Source: Lachnospiraceae bacterium (lineage in GTDB: Bacteria; Bacillota; Clostridia; Lachnospirales; Bianqueaceae). Taken from it: a DNA stretch of 64,000 bases. Location: NCBI GenBank assembly GCA_022794035.1, contig JAAWDX010000014.1:62001-126000 (forward strand), read 5' to 3'. Of this stretch, positions 54,497 through 62,115 are shown in pieces (position 1 is the stretch's first letter; the number at the start of each line of letters is the position of its first letter). Both the position numbers and the translations under genes were made by a program. A model generated the notes under the pieces. The model searched no databases. It was given only the letters and a program-made list of their open reading frames with translations, and was not told the origin of the DNA.

Positions 54497-55487
54497 TTTG
54501 ATAAAACAGAAAGTCAGCGAGCTTTTGGAAGGCCAGAAGGCTGACCGGGTCCTGGGCTGGAAAAAGGGCGAGTTCTTCTATGATGAAACGCCGGCTGTGT
54601 TTACAGCGGAGCAGGGCCTGGAGGAATTGGTGTATGATGGCTTTTCGGCTCCTAATTTGAGCAAATATCTGATTCAGGAAAGCAAAAAGGAAGGCAAGGT
54701 TGCGGCGCTGCTGAAGCCCTGTGATACATATAGCTTTAATCAGCTGATCATGGAGCACCGCATCAACCGGGAGAATGTATATGTGGTCGGCGTGCCGTGC
54801 CGCGGCAAGCTGGATATCGATAAGATTCGCGCGCTGGGGATTAAAGGAATTCAGACCATCCGTGAGGAAGGCGATCAGCTGATCATCGATACGCTGTACG
54901 GTCAAAAGACGATTGCACGCAAGGATGCGGTCCTGGATCGCTGCTTCTGCTGCAAGGGCAGTCAGCATATGGTAGCCGATGAGGTGATCGAGTCAGACGC
55001 ACCGGCATGGGAGCCGGAGGCTAACCGCTTTGAAATGGTGGAAAAGCTGGAAGCGATGACGCCGGACGAGCGCTTTGCTTTCTGGCGCGGAGAGCTTTCT
55101 AAGTGTATTCGCTGCAATGCTTGCCGCAATGTATGTCCGGCATGCTCATGCATTCAGTGTGTGTTTGATAATCCTGCTTCCGGCGTGGCCGCTAAAGCCA
55201 ATGCCGATGAATTTGAAGAGAACCTGTTCCATATCATCCGCGCGTTTCATGTAGCGGGGCGCTGCACAGACTGCGGCGAGTGCTCACGGGTTTGTCCGCA
55301 GGGCATACCGCTGCATCTGCTGAACCGTAAATTTATCAAGGATATTGATGAGCTGTACGGAGAGTACCAGGCCGGAGCAGATCTGGAAGCGAAGGGACCG
55401 CTCACAGAGTATACAAAAACCGATGTCGAGCCCGGCATTGTGAGCGATACAGAGGCTCGCGCAGCATTAAAGAGAGGCGGTAAGTAA
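54489..55487 (+). CDS. flxC: FlxC-like 4Fe-4S protein
   Basis: A 332-residue iron-sulfur protein related to F420-hydrogenase beta-type/FlxC subunits. The N-terminal half has KPCDTYSFNQL and VGVPCRGKL, the middle CFCCKGSQH. The C-terminal half carries two clusters, CIRCNACRNVCPAC (about 203) and CTDCGECSRVCP (about 258). It has no transmembrane helix. It overlaps flxD by 8 bp and lies 3 bp before the next gene. The subunit letter is assigned from gene order and motif content, so the protein type is surer than the letter. Confidence 0.75.
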   Translation: MTDLIKQKVSELLEGQKADRVLGWKKGEFFYDETPAVFTAEQGLEELVYDGFSAPNLSKYLIQESKKEGKVAALLKPCDTYSFNQLIMEHRINRENVYVVGVPCRGKLDIDKIRALGIKGIQTIREEGDQLIIDTLYGQKTIARKDAVLDRCFCCKGSQHMVADEVIESDAPAWEPEANRFEMVEKLEAMTPDERFAFWRGELSKCIRCNACRNVCPACSCIQCVFDNPASGVAAKANADEFEENLFHIIRAFHVAGRCTDCGECSRVCPQGIPLHLLNRKFIKDIDELYGEYQAGADLEAKGPLTEYTKTDVEPGIVSDTEARAALKRGGK

Positions 55488-55490
55488 GCG

Positions 55491-56528
55491 ATGATGAAAA
55501 TAACGATAGATCGTTTGCCAAAGCTGTTTGCTGCCATGGCAGAAAAACGGGCGCTGTATATGCCGATTGAGAAGAATGATCAGGTTGAGTTTCATCGCTG
55601 GCATGAAGAGGCTCTCGTACGGCTTGACAAGCTGAATACCTTAAAATCGGCTAAGGATCTGTTCTTTCCGCAAACAGAAAATATGATGAAATTTAAAATG
55701 GAAGGGAAAGCGATTTCGGTAGAGGATAATCGCGACCCGGCTGAGCCCTTTGCCGTGTTTGGCGTTCGCGCCTGCGATGCAAAGAGTCTGGAAGTGCTGG
55801 ATAAGGTGTTTTTGGCAGATCCGGTGGATACCTTCTATGAGGGACGCCGCGAAAATGGTCTGGTCATCACGATGGCCTGCCGTGAACCGGAGGAAACCTG
55901 CTTCTGTAGTGCCTTTGGCATCGATGCCGTGAATCCGGCGGGCGATATCAGCTGCTGGATGACGGATGAGCTGCTGTGCTGGCAGGCTAATACGGAAAAA
56001 GGAGTTTCCTTTACGGAAGAGCTGAAGGAGCTGTTTGAAGAAACGACCGCAGAGAATGAGGCTGCTGTGGAGACGCAGAAGCAGCAGGTTAAAGAAATTA
56101 TGGAGCGGTTGCCGCTGCATGACCTGAATCTGGAAGGGTTCGACGGAGAGCATCTGCTTGAGAAGTTTGAATCTCCCAAGTGGGCCGAGCTTTCAGAGGC
56201 ATGCCTAGGCTGCGGCACCTGTACCTTTGTGTGCCCTACCTGCCAGTGCTATGATATCCGTGATTATGATAACGGACATGGAATTCAGCGCTACCGCTGC
56301 TGGGATTCCTGCATGTATAGTGATTTTACGATGATGGCGCATGGTACGCCGCGTAAAACACAGCTGGAGAAGTTCCGTCAGCGCTTTATGCATAAGCTGG
56401 TGTATTTCCCGTCTAACAACGACGGCATGTACTCCTGCGTAGGCTGCGGCCGCTGTCTGGCAAAGTGTCCTATTTCGATGAATATTGTAAAAGTAATTAA
56501 AGCATTAGGAGGAGAGAGTCATGAGTGA
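55491..56528 (+). CDS. flxB: FlxB-like 4Fe-4S dicluster protein
   Basis: A 345-residue protein with a C-terminal two-cluster domain (CLGCGTCTFVCPTCQC near 242 and CVGCGRCLAKCP near 318), resembling the A subunit of anaerobic sulfite reductase and FlxB. The N-terminal part has FGVRACDAKSLEVLDKVF, typical of this group. It would relay electrons between the FAD/NAD subunit FlxA and FlxC/FlxD. Its stop overlaps the flxA start by 8 bp. Confidence 0.8.
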   Translation: MMKITIDRLPKLFAAMAEKRALYMPIEKNDQVEFHRWHEEALVRLDKLNTLKSAKDLFFPQTENMMKFKMEGKAISVEDNRDPAEPFAVFGVRACDAKSLEVLDKVFLADPVDTFYEGRRENGLVITMACREPEETCFCSAFGIDAVNPAGDISCWMTDELLCWQANTEKGVSFTEELKELFEETTAENEAAVETQKQQVKEIMERLPLHDLNLEGFDGEHLLEKFESPKWAELSEACLGCGTCTFVCPTCQCYDIRDYDNGHGIQRYRCWDSCMYSDFTMMAHGTPRKTQLEKFRQRFMHKLVYFPSNNDGMYSCVGCGRCLAKCPISMNIVKVIKALGGESHE

Positions 56529-57354
56529 TAAGTTTGAGACCTTGATTCCTACGATTGGCGTGGTTACCGATGTGAGGATTGACACGCCGGATGTGAAGAC
56601 GTTTCGGGTCAATACGCTTGACGGCGGCATTCCCTTTGACCATAAGCCGGGGCAGTGTGCTATGCTTTCGATTCCCGGCGTGGGAGAGGCCATGTTTTCC
56701 ATTACGTCTTCCCCGACCAATACCGAATACAAAGAGTTTAGCATCAAAAAATGCGGCTGCCTGACGGACTGGCTTCATCAGATGGAGGTGGGGCAGCAGA
56801 TTACGATTCGCGGCCCCTATGGAAATCCGTTTCCGGTGGATACTGAGTTTGTTGGAAAAGACCTGCTTTTTATCGCCGGCGGCATCGGCCTCGCGCCGCT
56901 GCGCTCGGTGATCAATTACTGCCGCCATTATCGGGACCGCTATGGCAAGATTGATATTGTATACGGTTCCCGGTCTAAGGATGATCTGGTAGATTATCAG
57001 GAGATCATCGAGGAATGGTGCCAGGAAGAAGGAGTCAACGTACATCTGACCATAGACAGAGAGCAGGAGGGCTGGGACGGCCATGTCGGATTCGTACCCA
57101 ACTATGTTAAAGAGCTTGGCTTTGACACCAATAAAACGGCTATCATCTGCGGACCTCCGATTATGATTAAATTTACGCTGGCAGGGCTCGTGGAGCTTGG
57201 CTTTAAGAAAACGCAGGTCTATACGACCATGGAGCTTAGAATGAAATGCGGTATCGGCAAATGCGGACGCTGCAATATCGGCGATAAGTATGTCTGCAAG
57301 GATGGCCCTGTATTTCGCTGCGACCAGTTAGATGAACTTCCTAACGAATATTAA
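56521..57354 (+). CDS. flxA: FlxA-like FAD/NAD(P)H-binding oxidoreductase
   Basis: Ferredoxin-reductase-type flavoprotein (277 residues), the predicted NADH entry point. It has an FAD-binding barrel (about 8-100) with MFSITSSPTN; an NAD domain with FIAGGIGLAPLRSVI (about 117-131) and VYGSRSKDD; and a C-terminal [2Fe-2S] motif CGIGKCGRCNIG...C (about 243-263), as in dihydroorotate dehydrogenase K and AsrB-like subunits. It overlaps flxB by 8 bp and lies just before frdB. Confidence 0.88.
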   Translation: MSDKFETLIPTIGVVTDVRIDTPDVKTFRVNTLDGGIPFDHKPGQCAMLSIPGVGEAMFSITSSPTNTEYKEFSIKKCGCLTDWLHQMEVGQQITIRGPYGNPFPVDTEFVGKDLLFIAGGIGLAPLRSVINYCRHYRDRYGKIDIVYGSRSKDDLVDYQEIIEEWCQEEGVNVHLTIDREQEGWDGHVGFVPNYVKELGFDTNKTAIICGPPIMIKFTLAGLVELGFKKTQVYTTMELRMKCGIGKCGRCNIGDKYVCKDGPVFRCDQLDELPNEY

Positions 57355-57373
57355 TATGGAGGAAAAGAAAAGA

Positions 57374-58048
57374 ATGGAAGAAATGGTAAATGTATTTTTA
57401 TTCGGTAAGAAATATTCCGTGCCTGCCAATCTGACAATCATGGGAGCGATGGAATATGCCGGTTATCAGCTGGTGCGCGGCTGCGGCTGCCGCAACGGGT
57501 TCTGCGGTGCATGCGCCACAATTTACCGTATCAAGGATGACCGTGATCTGCATGCATGCCTAGCTTGCCAGACAAAGGTAGAAAACAATATGTATGTGGC
57601 AACGCTGCCCTACTTCCCTCTGGTAAAGGAAGTGTATGATATTCAAAAGGTAACGCCCAACGAGCAGATTATGATGCAGCTTTATCCGGAAATCTATAGT
57701 TGTATTGGCTGTAACGCCTGCACCAAGAGCTGTACACAGAGTCTTAACGTGATGCAGTATATCGCTTACGCGCAGCGCGGCGAATTTGAAAAGTGTGCAG
57801 AGGAATCCTTTGACTGTATCATGTGCGGCGTATGTTCTTCTCGCTGTCCGGCTAAAATTTCCCATCCGCAGGTTGCCATTTTGGCAAGACGCCTGACCGG
57901 TAAGTATTTAATGCCGGAAGCAGCGCATCTGACGAATCGCGTAAAGGAAATTGAAAACGGCGATTTTAATCAGATGCTCGAAGATTTGATGCAGAAGCCG
58001 ATCGAAGAGATCAAAGAGCTTTACAATACCAGAGAGATTGAACAATAA
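57374..58048 (+). CDS. frdB: Fumarate reductase iron-sulfur subunit-like
   Basis: Electron-transfer partner of FrdA (224 residues). The N-terminal plant-ferredoxin domain has CGCRNGFCGAC...CLAC, ligands for a [2Fe-2S] centre. The C-terminal part has CIGCNACTKSCTQ and CIMCGVCSSRCP for two cubanes. It is short and has no CCG domain, unlike the thiol:fumarate reductase TfrB. Starts are possible at 57332, 57356, 57374 and 57383; 57374 is chosen because GGAGG lies 11 bp upstream. No membrane-anchor gene accompanies it. Confidence 0.85.
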   Translation: MEEMVNVFLFGKKYSVPANLTIMGAMEYAGYQLVRGCGCRNGFCGACATIYRIKDDRDLHACLACQTKVENNMYVATLPYFPLVKEVYDIQKVTPNEQIMMQLYPEIYSCIGCNACTKSCTQSLNVMQYIAYAQRGEFEKCAEESFDCIMCGVCSSRCPAKISHPQVAILARRLTGKYLMPEAAHLTNRVKEIENGDFNQMLEDLMQKPIEEIKELYNTREIEQ

Positions 58049-58060
58049 GGAGGGAAAGCC

Positions 58061-59665
58061 GTGTATACATCAGATACCATGCTGGAATCGATCAAAAAGG
58101 TAGAAGCAACTCGGCCTAGCCGCCTCGGCGTATTGCCGGAGCGTATGACGGCCGATGAAAAGGAGGCGCTGCTGAGTCAGTATCATCCGGACTATAAAGA
58201 AGATGGATTTTCTGTTTTACAGGTAGGCCCTAATAAAGGAGAAAAAGTACCTTCTGAGCTGGCAGCACTGCTGCAGGCCAATAGCCGTGTCAAGGATTTA
58301 GAGATTGATCTTGCAAAGCCTGATTATGACGTGGATGTTTTGATTATTGGCGGAGGCGGAGCGGGTGCTTCTGCTGCGATTGAAGCCAATGAGAATGGCG
58401 CTAATGTCATGATTGTCACCAAGCTGCGGATTGGGGACGCAAATACAATGATGGCAGAGGGCGGGATTCAGGCTGCTGATAAAGAAAATGATTCTCCTGC
58501 GATTCATTATTTGGATGCGCTGGGCGGCGGACATTATGCGAATAAACCTGAGCTTTTGAAGAAGCTGGTTACGGAAGGCCCCGGCGCTGTTAAATGGCTC
58601 AATGAGCTGGGTGTAATGTTTGATAAAGCACCCGACGGAACCATGATCACAACACATGGCGGCGGTACGTCTCGCAAAAGAATGCATGCGGCAAAGGATT
58701 ATTCCGGAGCAGAAATCATGCGCACACTGCGCGATGAGGTATTAAACCGCGGCATTCCGGTGGTTGATTTTACGGCGGCCATCGAATTGATTAAGGATAA
58801 GGAAGGCAAAGCGGCCGGCGCTGTGCTGCTCAACATGGAAACCGGAGATATTCTGGTGGCAAAGGCAAAGACAGTTGTCATCGCGACAGGAGGAGCAGGA
58901 CGTCTTCATTATCAGGGCTTCCCCACCTCCAATCACTATGGAGCGACAGCCGACGGACTCATTTTGGGATACCGCGCAGGCGCGAAGCTGCTGTATGCAG
59001 ATACACTGCAGTATCATCCGACAGGCGCTGCGTATCCGTCTCAGATTTTGGGCGCATTGGTTACAGAAAAGGTACGCTCTCTAGGTGCACAAGTGCTGAA
59101 TAAAGATGGAATTGCTTTTGTTCATCCGCTGGAGACGCGTGACGTAGAGGCATCGGCCATCATCCGTGAGTGCCAGGAAAATGACGGCGGTCTGGAAACC
59201 GGCGAAGGCCTGGCCGTATGGCTGGATACACCGCTGATCGAAGAGATCCACGGCGAAGGCACGATTGAAAAACGGATCCCGGCTATGATGAGAATGTTCG
59301 GCAAATATGGAATTGACATCCGCAAGGAGCCCATTTTAATTTATCCGACGCTTCATTATCAGAACGGCGGTCTGGAGATCAGTGCAGATGGACAGACCAA
59401 TATAGAAAACCTGTATGTAGCAGGCGAGGCGGTGGGCGGTATTCACGGCCGTAACCGTCTGATGGGCAACTCACTGCTGGATATTATCGTATTTGGCCGC
59501 AATGCCGGACAGCAGGCAAGTGCAAAAGCAAAGCAGACCACAGTGGGCGAGCTGACGCTGGAGCATGTGCAGAAGTTTGCAGAAGAGATGCAAGAGGCTG
59601 GGATTGACAGCAATATTGTTTCTCCCAAATTACTTCCAAATTATACGCATCAAAAAGATATCTAA
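58061..59665 (+). CDS. frdA: Fumarate reductase/succinate dehydrogenase flavoprotein subunit
   Basis: Catalytic FAD subunit reducing fumarate to succinate (534 residues). Unusually it begins with an 85-residue extension before the FAD motif VLIIGGGGAGASAA (about 92-105). Then come MAEGGIQAA, HGGGTSRKR, VIATGGAG, YHPTGA with the substrate His, and RLMGNSLLDIIVFGR near the C-terminus. The GTG start is set by AAGGAGGG. With frdB and no cytochrome b or anchor gene, a soluble enzyme is indicated. The N-terminal extension may dock the Hdr/Flx partners (inference). Confidence 0.92.
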   Translation: MYTSDTMLESIKKVEATRPSRLGVLPERMTADEKEALLSQYHPDYKEDGFSVLQVGPNKGEKVPSELAALLQANSRVKDLEIDLAKPDYDVDVLIIGGGGAGASAAIEANENGANVMIVTKLRIGDANTMMAEGGIQAADKENDSPAIHYLDALGGGHYANKPELLKKLVTEGPGAVKWLNELGVMFDKAPDGTMITTHGGGTSRKRMHAAKDYSGAEIMRTLRDEVLNRGIPVVDFTAAIELIKDKEGKAAGAVLLNMETGDILVAKAKTVVIATGGAGRLHYQGFPTSNHYGATADGLILGYRAGAKLLYADTLQYHPTGAAYPSQILGALVTEKVRSLGAQVLNKDGIAFVHPLETRDVEASAIIRECQENDGGLETGEGLAVWLDTPLIEEIHGEGTIEKRIPAMMRMFGKYGIDIRKEPILIYPTLHYQNGGLEISADGQTNIENLYVAGEAVGGIHGRNRLMGNSLLDIIVFGRNAGQQASAKAKQTTVGELTLEHVQKFAEEMQEAGIDSNIVSPKLLPNYTHQKDI

Positions 59666-59672
59666 TATCAAT

Positions 59673-59715
59673 AAAACCGCCTCACAGCGAAATCCACTAG
59701 GCGTGAGGCGGTTTT
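59673..59715 (+). terminator. Terminator-like hairpin after frdA
   Basis: AAAACCGCCTCAC (59673-59685) pairs with GTGAGGCGGTTTT (59703-59715). A second perfect hairpin GCACTGCC/GGCAGTGC follows at 59716-59738. With few trailing T's, partial read-through into the carrier gene is possible. Confidence 0.8.
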
Positions 59716-59782
59716 GCACTGCCTTTAATGGGCAGTGCCGCAATATAGGATAAATACGAAACTATCATGGGAGAAAACGAAA

Positions 59783-60907
59783 ATGAGTTCATTGTTAGCA
59801 ATATTTTTGATCATAGCAACCGGCTATCTATTGGGGCGGATCAGAATTAAAGGTCTGGATCTGGGGTCTGCCGGCGTGCTGTTGATGGCGCTGGTGTTTG
59901 GCCATTTTGGCGTAGAGGTTCCCAAGATCATTCAGGATTTTGGACTAGTCTGCTTTGTAACCTCTGTCGGCTTTATTGCCGGCCCTAAGTTTTTCCGCAA
60001 TTTCAAAGCGAATGCAACTTCCTATGTGCTGCTAGGACTGGCCATCATCCTTTCCGGCGCCATTGCCTGCGCAGTGATTATTAAGCTTTGCGGCGTACCC
60101 GCGCCGCTGGCCACCGGCCTGATGACGGGCTCTCTGACGAGCACGCCCGGATTGGCGGCGGCTATAGAAGCAGCTGGTGAAGCTAAGGATATGGCTTCCA
60201 TTGGCTATGGCATTGCCTATCCCTTTGGCGTAATTAGTGTGGTATTTTTCGTGCAGCTGATGCCCCGTTTCTTGAAGGCCAATATGGATGAGGAGAGAAA
60301 AAAGATGGAAGCAGCCTCCACTGTGACGATCAAGCCCTATACCGGACGCCTTTTCGATATCGAGCCGGATGGCTTTTTTGCCTTTGCCGCTGCAGTTGTA
60401 GTAGGCTTATTGCTTGCTAAAATTACGATTCCGCTGCCCGGGGGCGCTTCGTTCTCTTTGGGAACGTCGGGCGGCCCATTGATTGCCGGTCTGATCTTCG
60501 GCCATTTTGCCCATATTGGTCCTGTGAATATTTCAGTGAATAAAAAGCTGCTTGAAAATCTGCGAGAGCTCGGCCTCATTTTATTCCTGCTGGGAGCAGG
60601 TGTGAGTGCAGGAGCCGGTTTTGTAGAGATTCTGAAAGAGTACGGCGCTGTGCTGTTCCTGGAGGGCGCTGTGATGGCGCTTGTGCCCATGATCGTCGGC
60701 TTCTTTATAGCCAGAAAGCTGCTGAAACTGTGTTTATTTAATTCTCTGGGATCTATCTGCGGCGGTATGACCAGCACGCCGGCGCTGGGAACGCTGATCC
60801 GCGTTACCAAGAGCGATGATGTAGCTTCAGCATATGCGGCGACCTATCCGGTGGCATTAGTAGCGGTTGTATTAGCATCCCAGTTTATCGTTATTTTATT
60901 TGGATGA
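59783..60907 (+). CDS. AspT/YidE/YbjL-family carrier, possible succinate exporter
   Basis: Integral membrane protein of 374 residues with about ten helices in two inverted halves. Each half has the AAE-family signature around MTGSLTSTPGLAAA (about 118) and GGMTSTPALGTL (about 335). The family includes the aspartate:alanine antiporter AspT and the succinate exporter SucE of Corynebacterium; the central TrkA-C domains of the long members are missing. Its place right after frdA suggests export of succinate or exchange of C4-dicarboxylates (inference). The ATG at 59783 has GGGAG upstream. Confidence 0.8.
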   Translation: MSSLLAIFLIIATGYLLGRIRIKGLDLGSAGVLLMALVFGHFGVEVPKIIQDFGLVCFVTSVGFIAGPKFFRNFKANATSYVLLGLAIILSGAIACAVIIKLCGVPAPLATGLMTGSLTSTPGLAAAIEAAGEAKDMASIGYGIAYPFGVISVVFFVQLMPRFLKANMDEERKKMEAASTVTIKPYTGRLFDIEPDGFFAFAAAVVVGLLLAKITIPLPGGASFSLGTSGGPLIAGLIFGHFAHIGPVNISVNKKLLENLRELGLILFLLGAGVSAGAGFVEILKEYGAVLFLEGAVMALVPMIVGFFIARKLLKLCLFNSLGSICGGMTSTPALGTLIRVTKSDDVASAYAATYPVALVAVVLASQFIVILFG

Positions 60908-60930
60908 TATGAAGGGTGAGTAAAAGCTTT

Positions 60931-60971
60931 GATCCAGTACCTGTCTTATTGATAGGTACTGGATTTTGTTT
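60931..60971 (+). terminator. Terminator after the AspT-like carrier
   Basis: ATCCAGTACCT pairs perfectly with AGGTACTGGAT around a 10-nt loop, followed by TTTGTTTT. Confidence 0.92.
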
Positions 60972-61078
60972 TGCATGCTGGTATTGATTCAAACATGAAG
61001 TCGATCAGCCTGCAGGCATGTCAATATCAATCTAAACACGGTTTTGACCGGTCTACAGGCCGCTCTCTGTTTACATAT

Positions 61079-61663
61079 TTAAAAGGCTGCGTTCCATGCC
61101 TCCGAGAAAGAAAAGCGCTGCGGATGCAGGAAGGTCTTGATATGGCGGAAATCATCGATATAAGGAGGGGTGGGGCAGCCATTTGTAAAATTTTGCGGCG
61201 CCTTCTGAGCGCTTAAAGAGATGAACTCACAGGGATACGCATGTGTAAGCTCACGAAGCGCTTGATTGAGAGGAGAATCCTCTGATTCGCCGTATACGCT
61301 GAGTACATAAATCTGGCAATGCGGCAGGTGGAGCCTCAGCTCAGAAAGCAGCTTTTGATACGAGGCAATAAATGCAGAACACGAAAAATCAAGTGCGGAG
61401 CGCTCGTCATCTCCAAAGCTGAGAAAGAGCTTGGTAGGTGCTAATGGGTATACGCAGGTGGACAGGCAGGAAATCGCATCCTCGATGTGAAGTCCTGGCA
61501 GGCTGCGTTTAAATAAAGTCTGTGACACGCCATAATCTTCTTTTAGCTCATAGAGCGGAAATTGATCCAGATAGGAAGATCCAAAGAACAAAATTTGACC
61601 GGGAGAAGCAAACTGATTCAAATAATTATATCGTTCCAGAATGGGAGTAAATGAAGCATTCAT
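61079..61663 (-). CDS. SGNH/GDSL-like protein
   Basis: A 194-residue cytoplasmic protein with an SGNH-hydrolase-like layout: a block I-like GSSYLDQFP (Ser nucleophile position, about 29-37) and a block III-like LSFGDDER (about 82-89). The usual terminal DxxH is not clear. It may be an esterase or acylhydrolase of unknown substrate, or a degenerate relative. Its start overlaps the stop of the upstream PQ-loop gene by 4 bp (ATGA), so both are translated together. Confidence 0.6.
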   Translation of the reverse strand: MNASFTPILERYNYLNQFASPGQILFFGSSYLDQFPLYELKEDYGVSQTLFKRSLPGLHIEDAISCLSTCVYPLAPTKLFLSFGDDERSALDFSCSAFIASYQKLLSELRLHLPHCQIYVLSVYGESEDSPLNQALRELTHAYPCEFISLSAQKAPQNFTNGCPTPPYIDDFRHIKTFLHPQRFSFSEAWNAAF

Positions 61664-61962
61664 GCAATCGCCTCCTTAGCTTTAGCTTGCTTCGCCCGCT
61701 GCAGATCCAGCGCATGGTTGCGGAAATATAGGATCAGATCACAGCTGACAACCAACAGGTTAAAGAAATAGATAATCAGCACATAATTGATATTGCCGGC
61801 TAAGAGCTTTCCACCGATACCGCAGATGTAGCCAATCCAGATGGCCAGCAGAAAGACTAAGCTTTTTCCATTAGTGGTACGAGCCTTGAAGGATTTGTAT
61901 ACCGAGATAGGCCAGGAAAGGCCAAAGCAAATAATCATCATTGTTTCTAAAATTTGACTCAT
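61660..61962 (-). CDS. Small PQ-loop/SemiSWEET-like membrane protein
   Basis: A 100-residue protein with three predicted helices (about 6-22, 35-55 and 62-80) and a charged C-terminus. The segment WPISVYKSFKARTTNGKS resembles the PQ-loop motif of SemiSWEET-type three-helix transporters, which dimerise to move sugars or other small solutes. It is the first gene of a two-gene unit with the SGNH-like protein, starting from a promoter that overlaps the LysR promoter. AAGGAGGG precedes the ATG. Confidence 0.65.
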   Translation of the reverse strand: MSQILETMMIICFGLSWPISVYKSFKARTTNGKSLVFLLAIWIGYICGIGGKLLAGNINYVLIIYFFNLLVVSCDLILYFRNHALDLQRAKQAKAKEAIA

Positions 61963-61997
61963 GGTAGGAGCCCTCCTTGTGTTTGTTTTATGCTGTC

Positions 61998-62027
61998 AGT
62001 ATACGCTTGACAATGAATCACGTCCAA
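61998..62027 (-). promoter_or_regulatory. Promoter of the PQ-loop/SGNH operon
   Basis: Minus strand TTGGAC (62022-62027), 18 bp, TATACT (61998-62003). It is interleaved with the plus-strand LysR promoter. Confidence 0.65.
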
Positions 62028-62035
62028 TATATAAT
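62007..62035 (+). promoter_or_regulatory. Promoter of the LysR gene
   Basis: TTGACA (62007-62012), 17 bp, TATAAT (62030-62035). Confidence 0.75.
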
Positions 62036-62057
62036 GACTATATTTATCAAAAAGGAT

Positions 62058-62075
62058 AATTATAGATCTATAATT
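62058..62075. promoter_or_regulatory. Perfect 18-bp palindrome, candidate LysR binding site
   Basis: AATTATAGATCTATAATT is its own reverse complement. A second, near-palindrome ATTGATA-T-TATCAAT follows at about 62082-62096. They lie between the divergent promoters and the LysR start. Confidence 0.5.
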
Positions 62076-62115
62076 CATAACATTGATATTATCAATAAAA
62101 AGAGGGCAGAAGAAA

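Noticed and set aside
50082-59334. Small minus-strand ORFs within the fum/hdr/flx/frd operon
   Set aside because: All are antisense shadows of strongly conserved enzymes.
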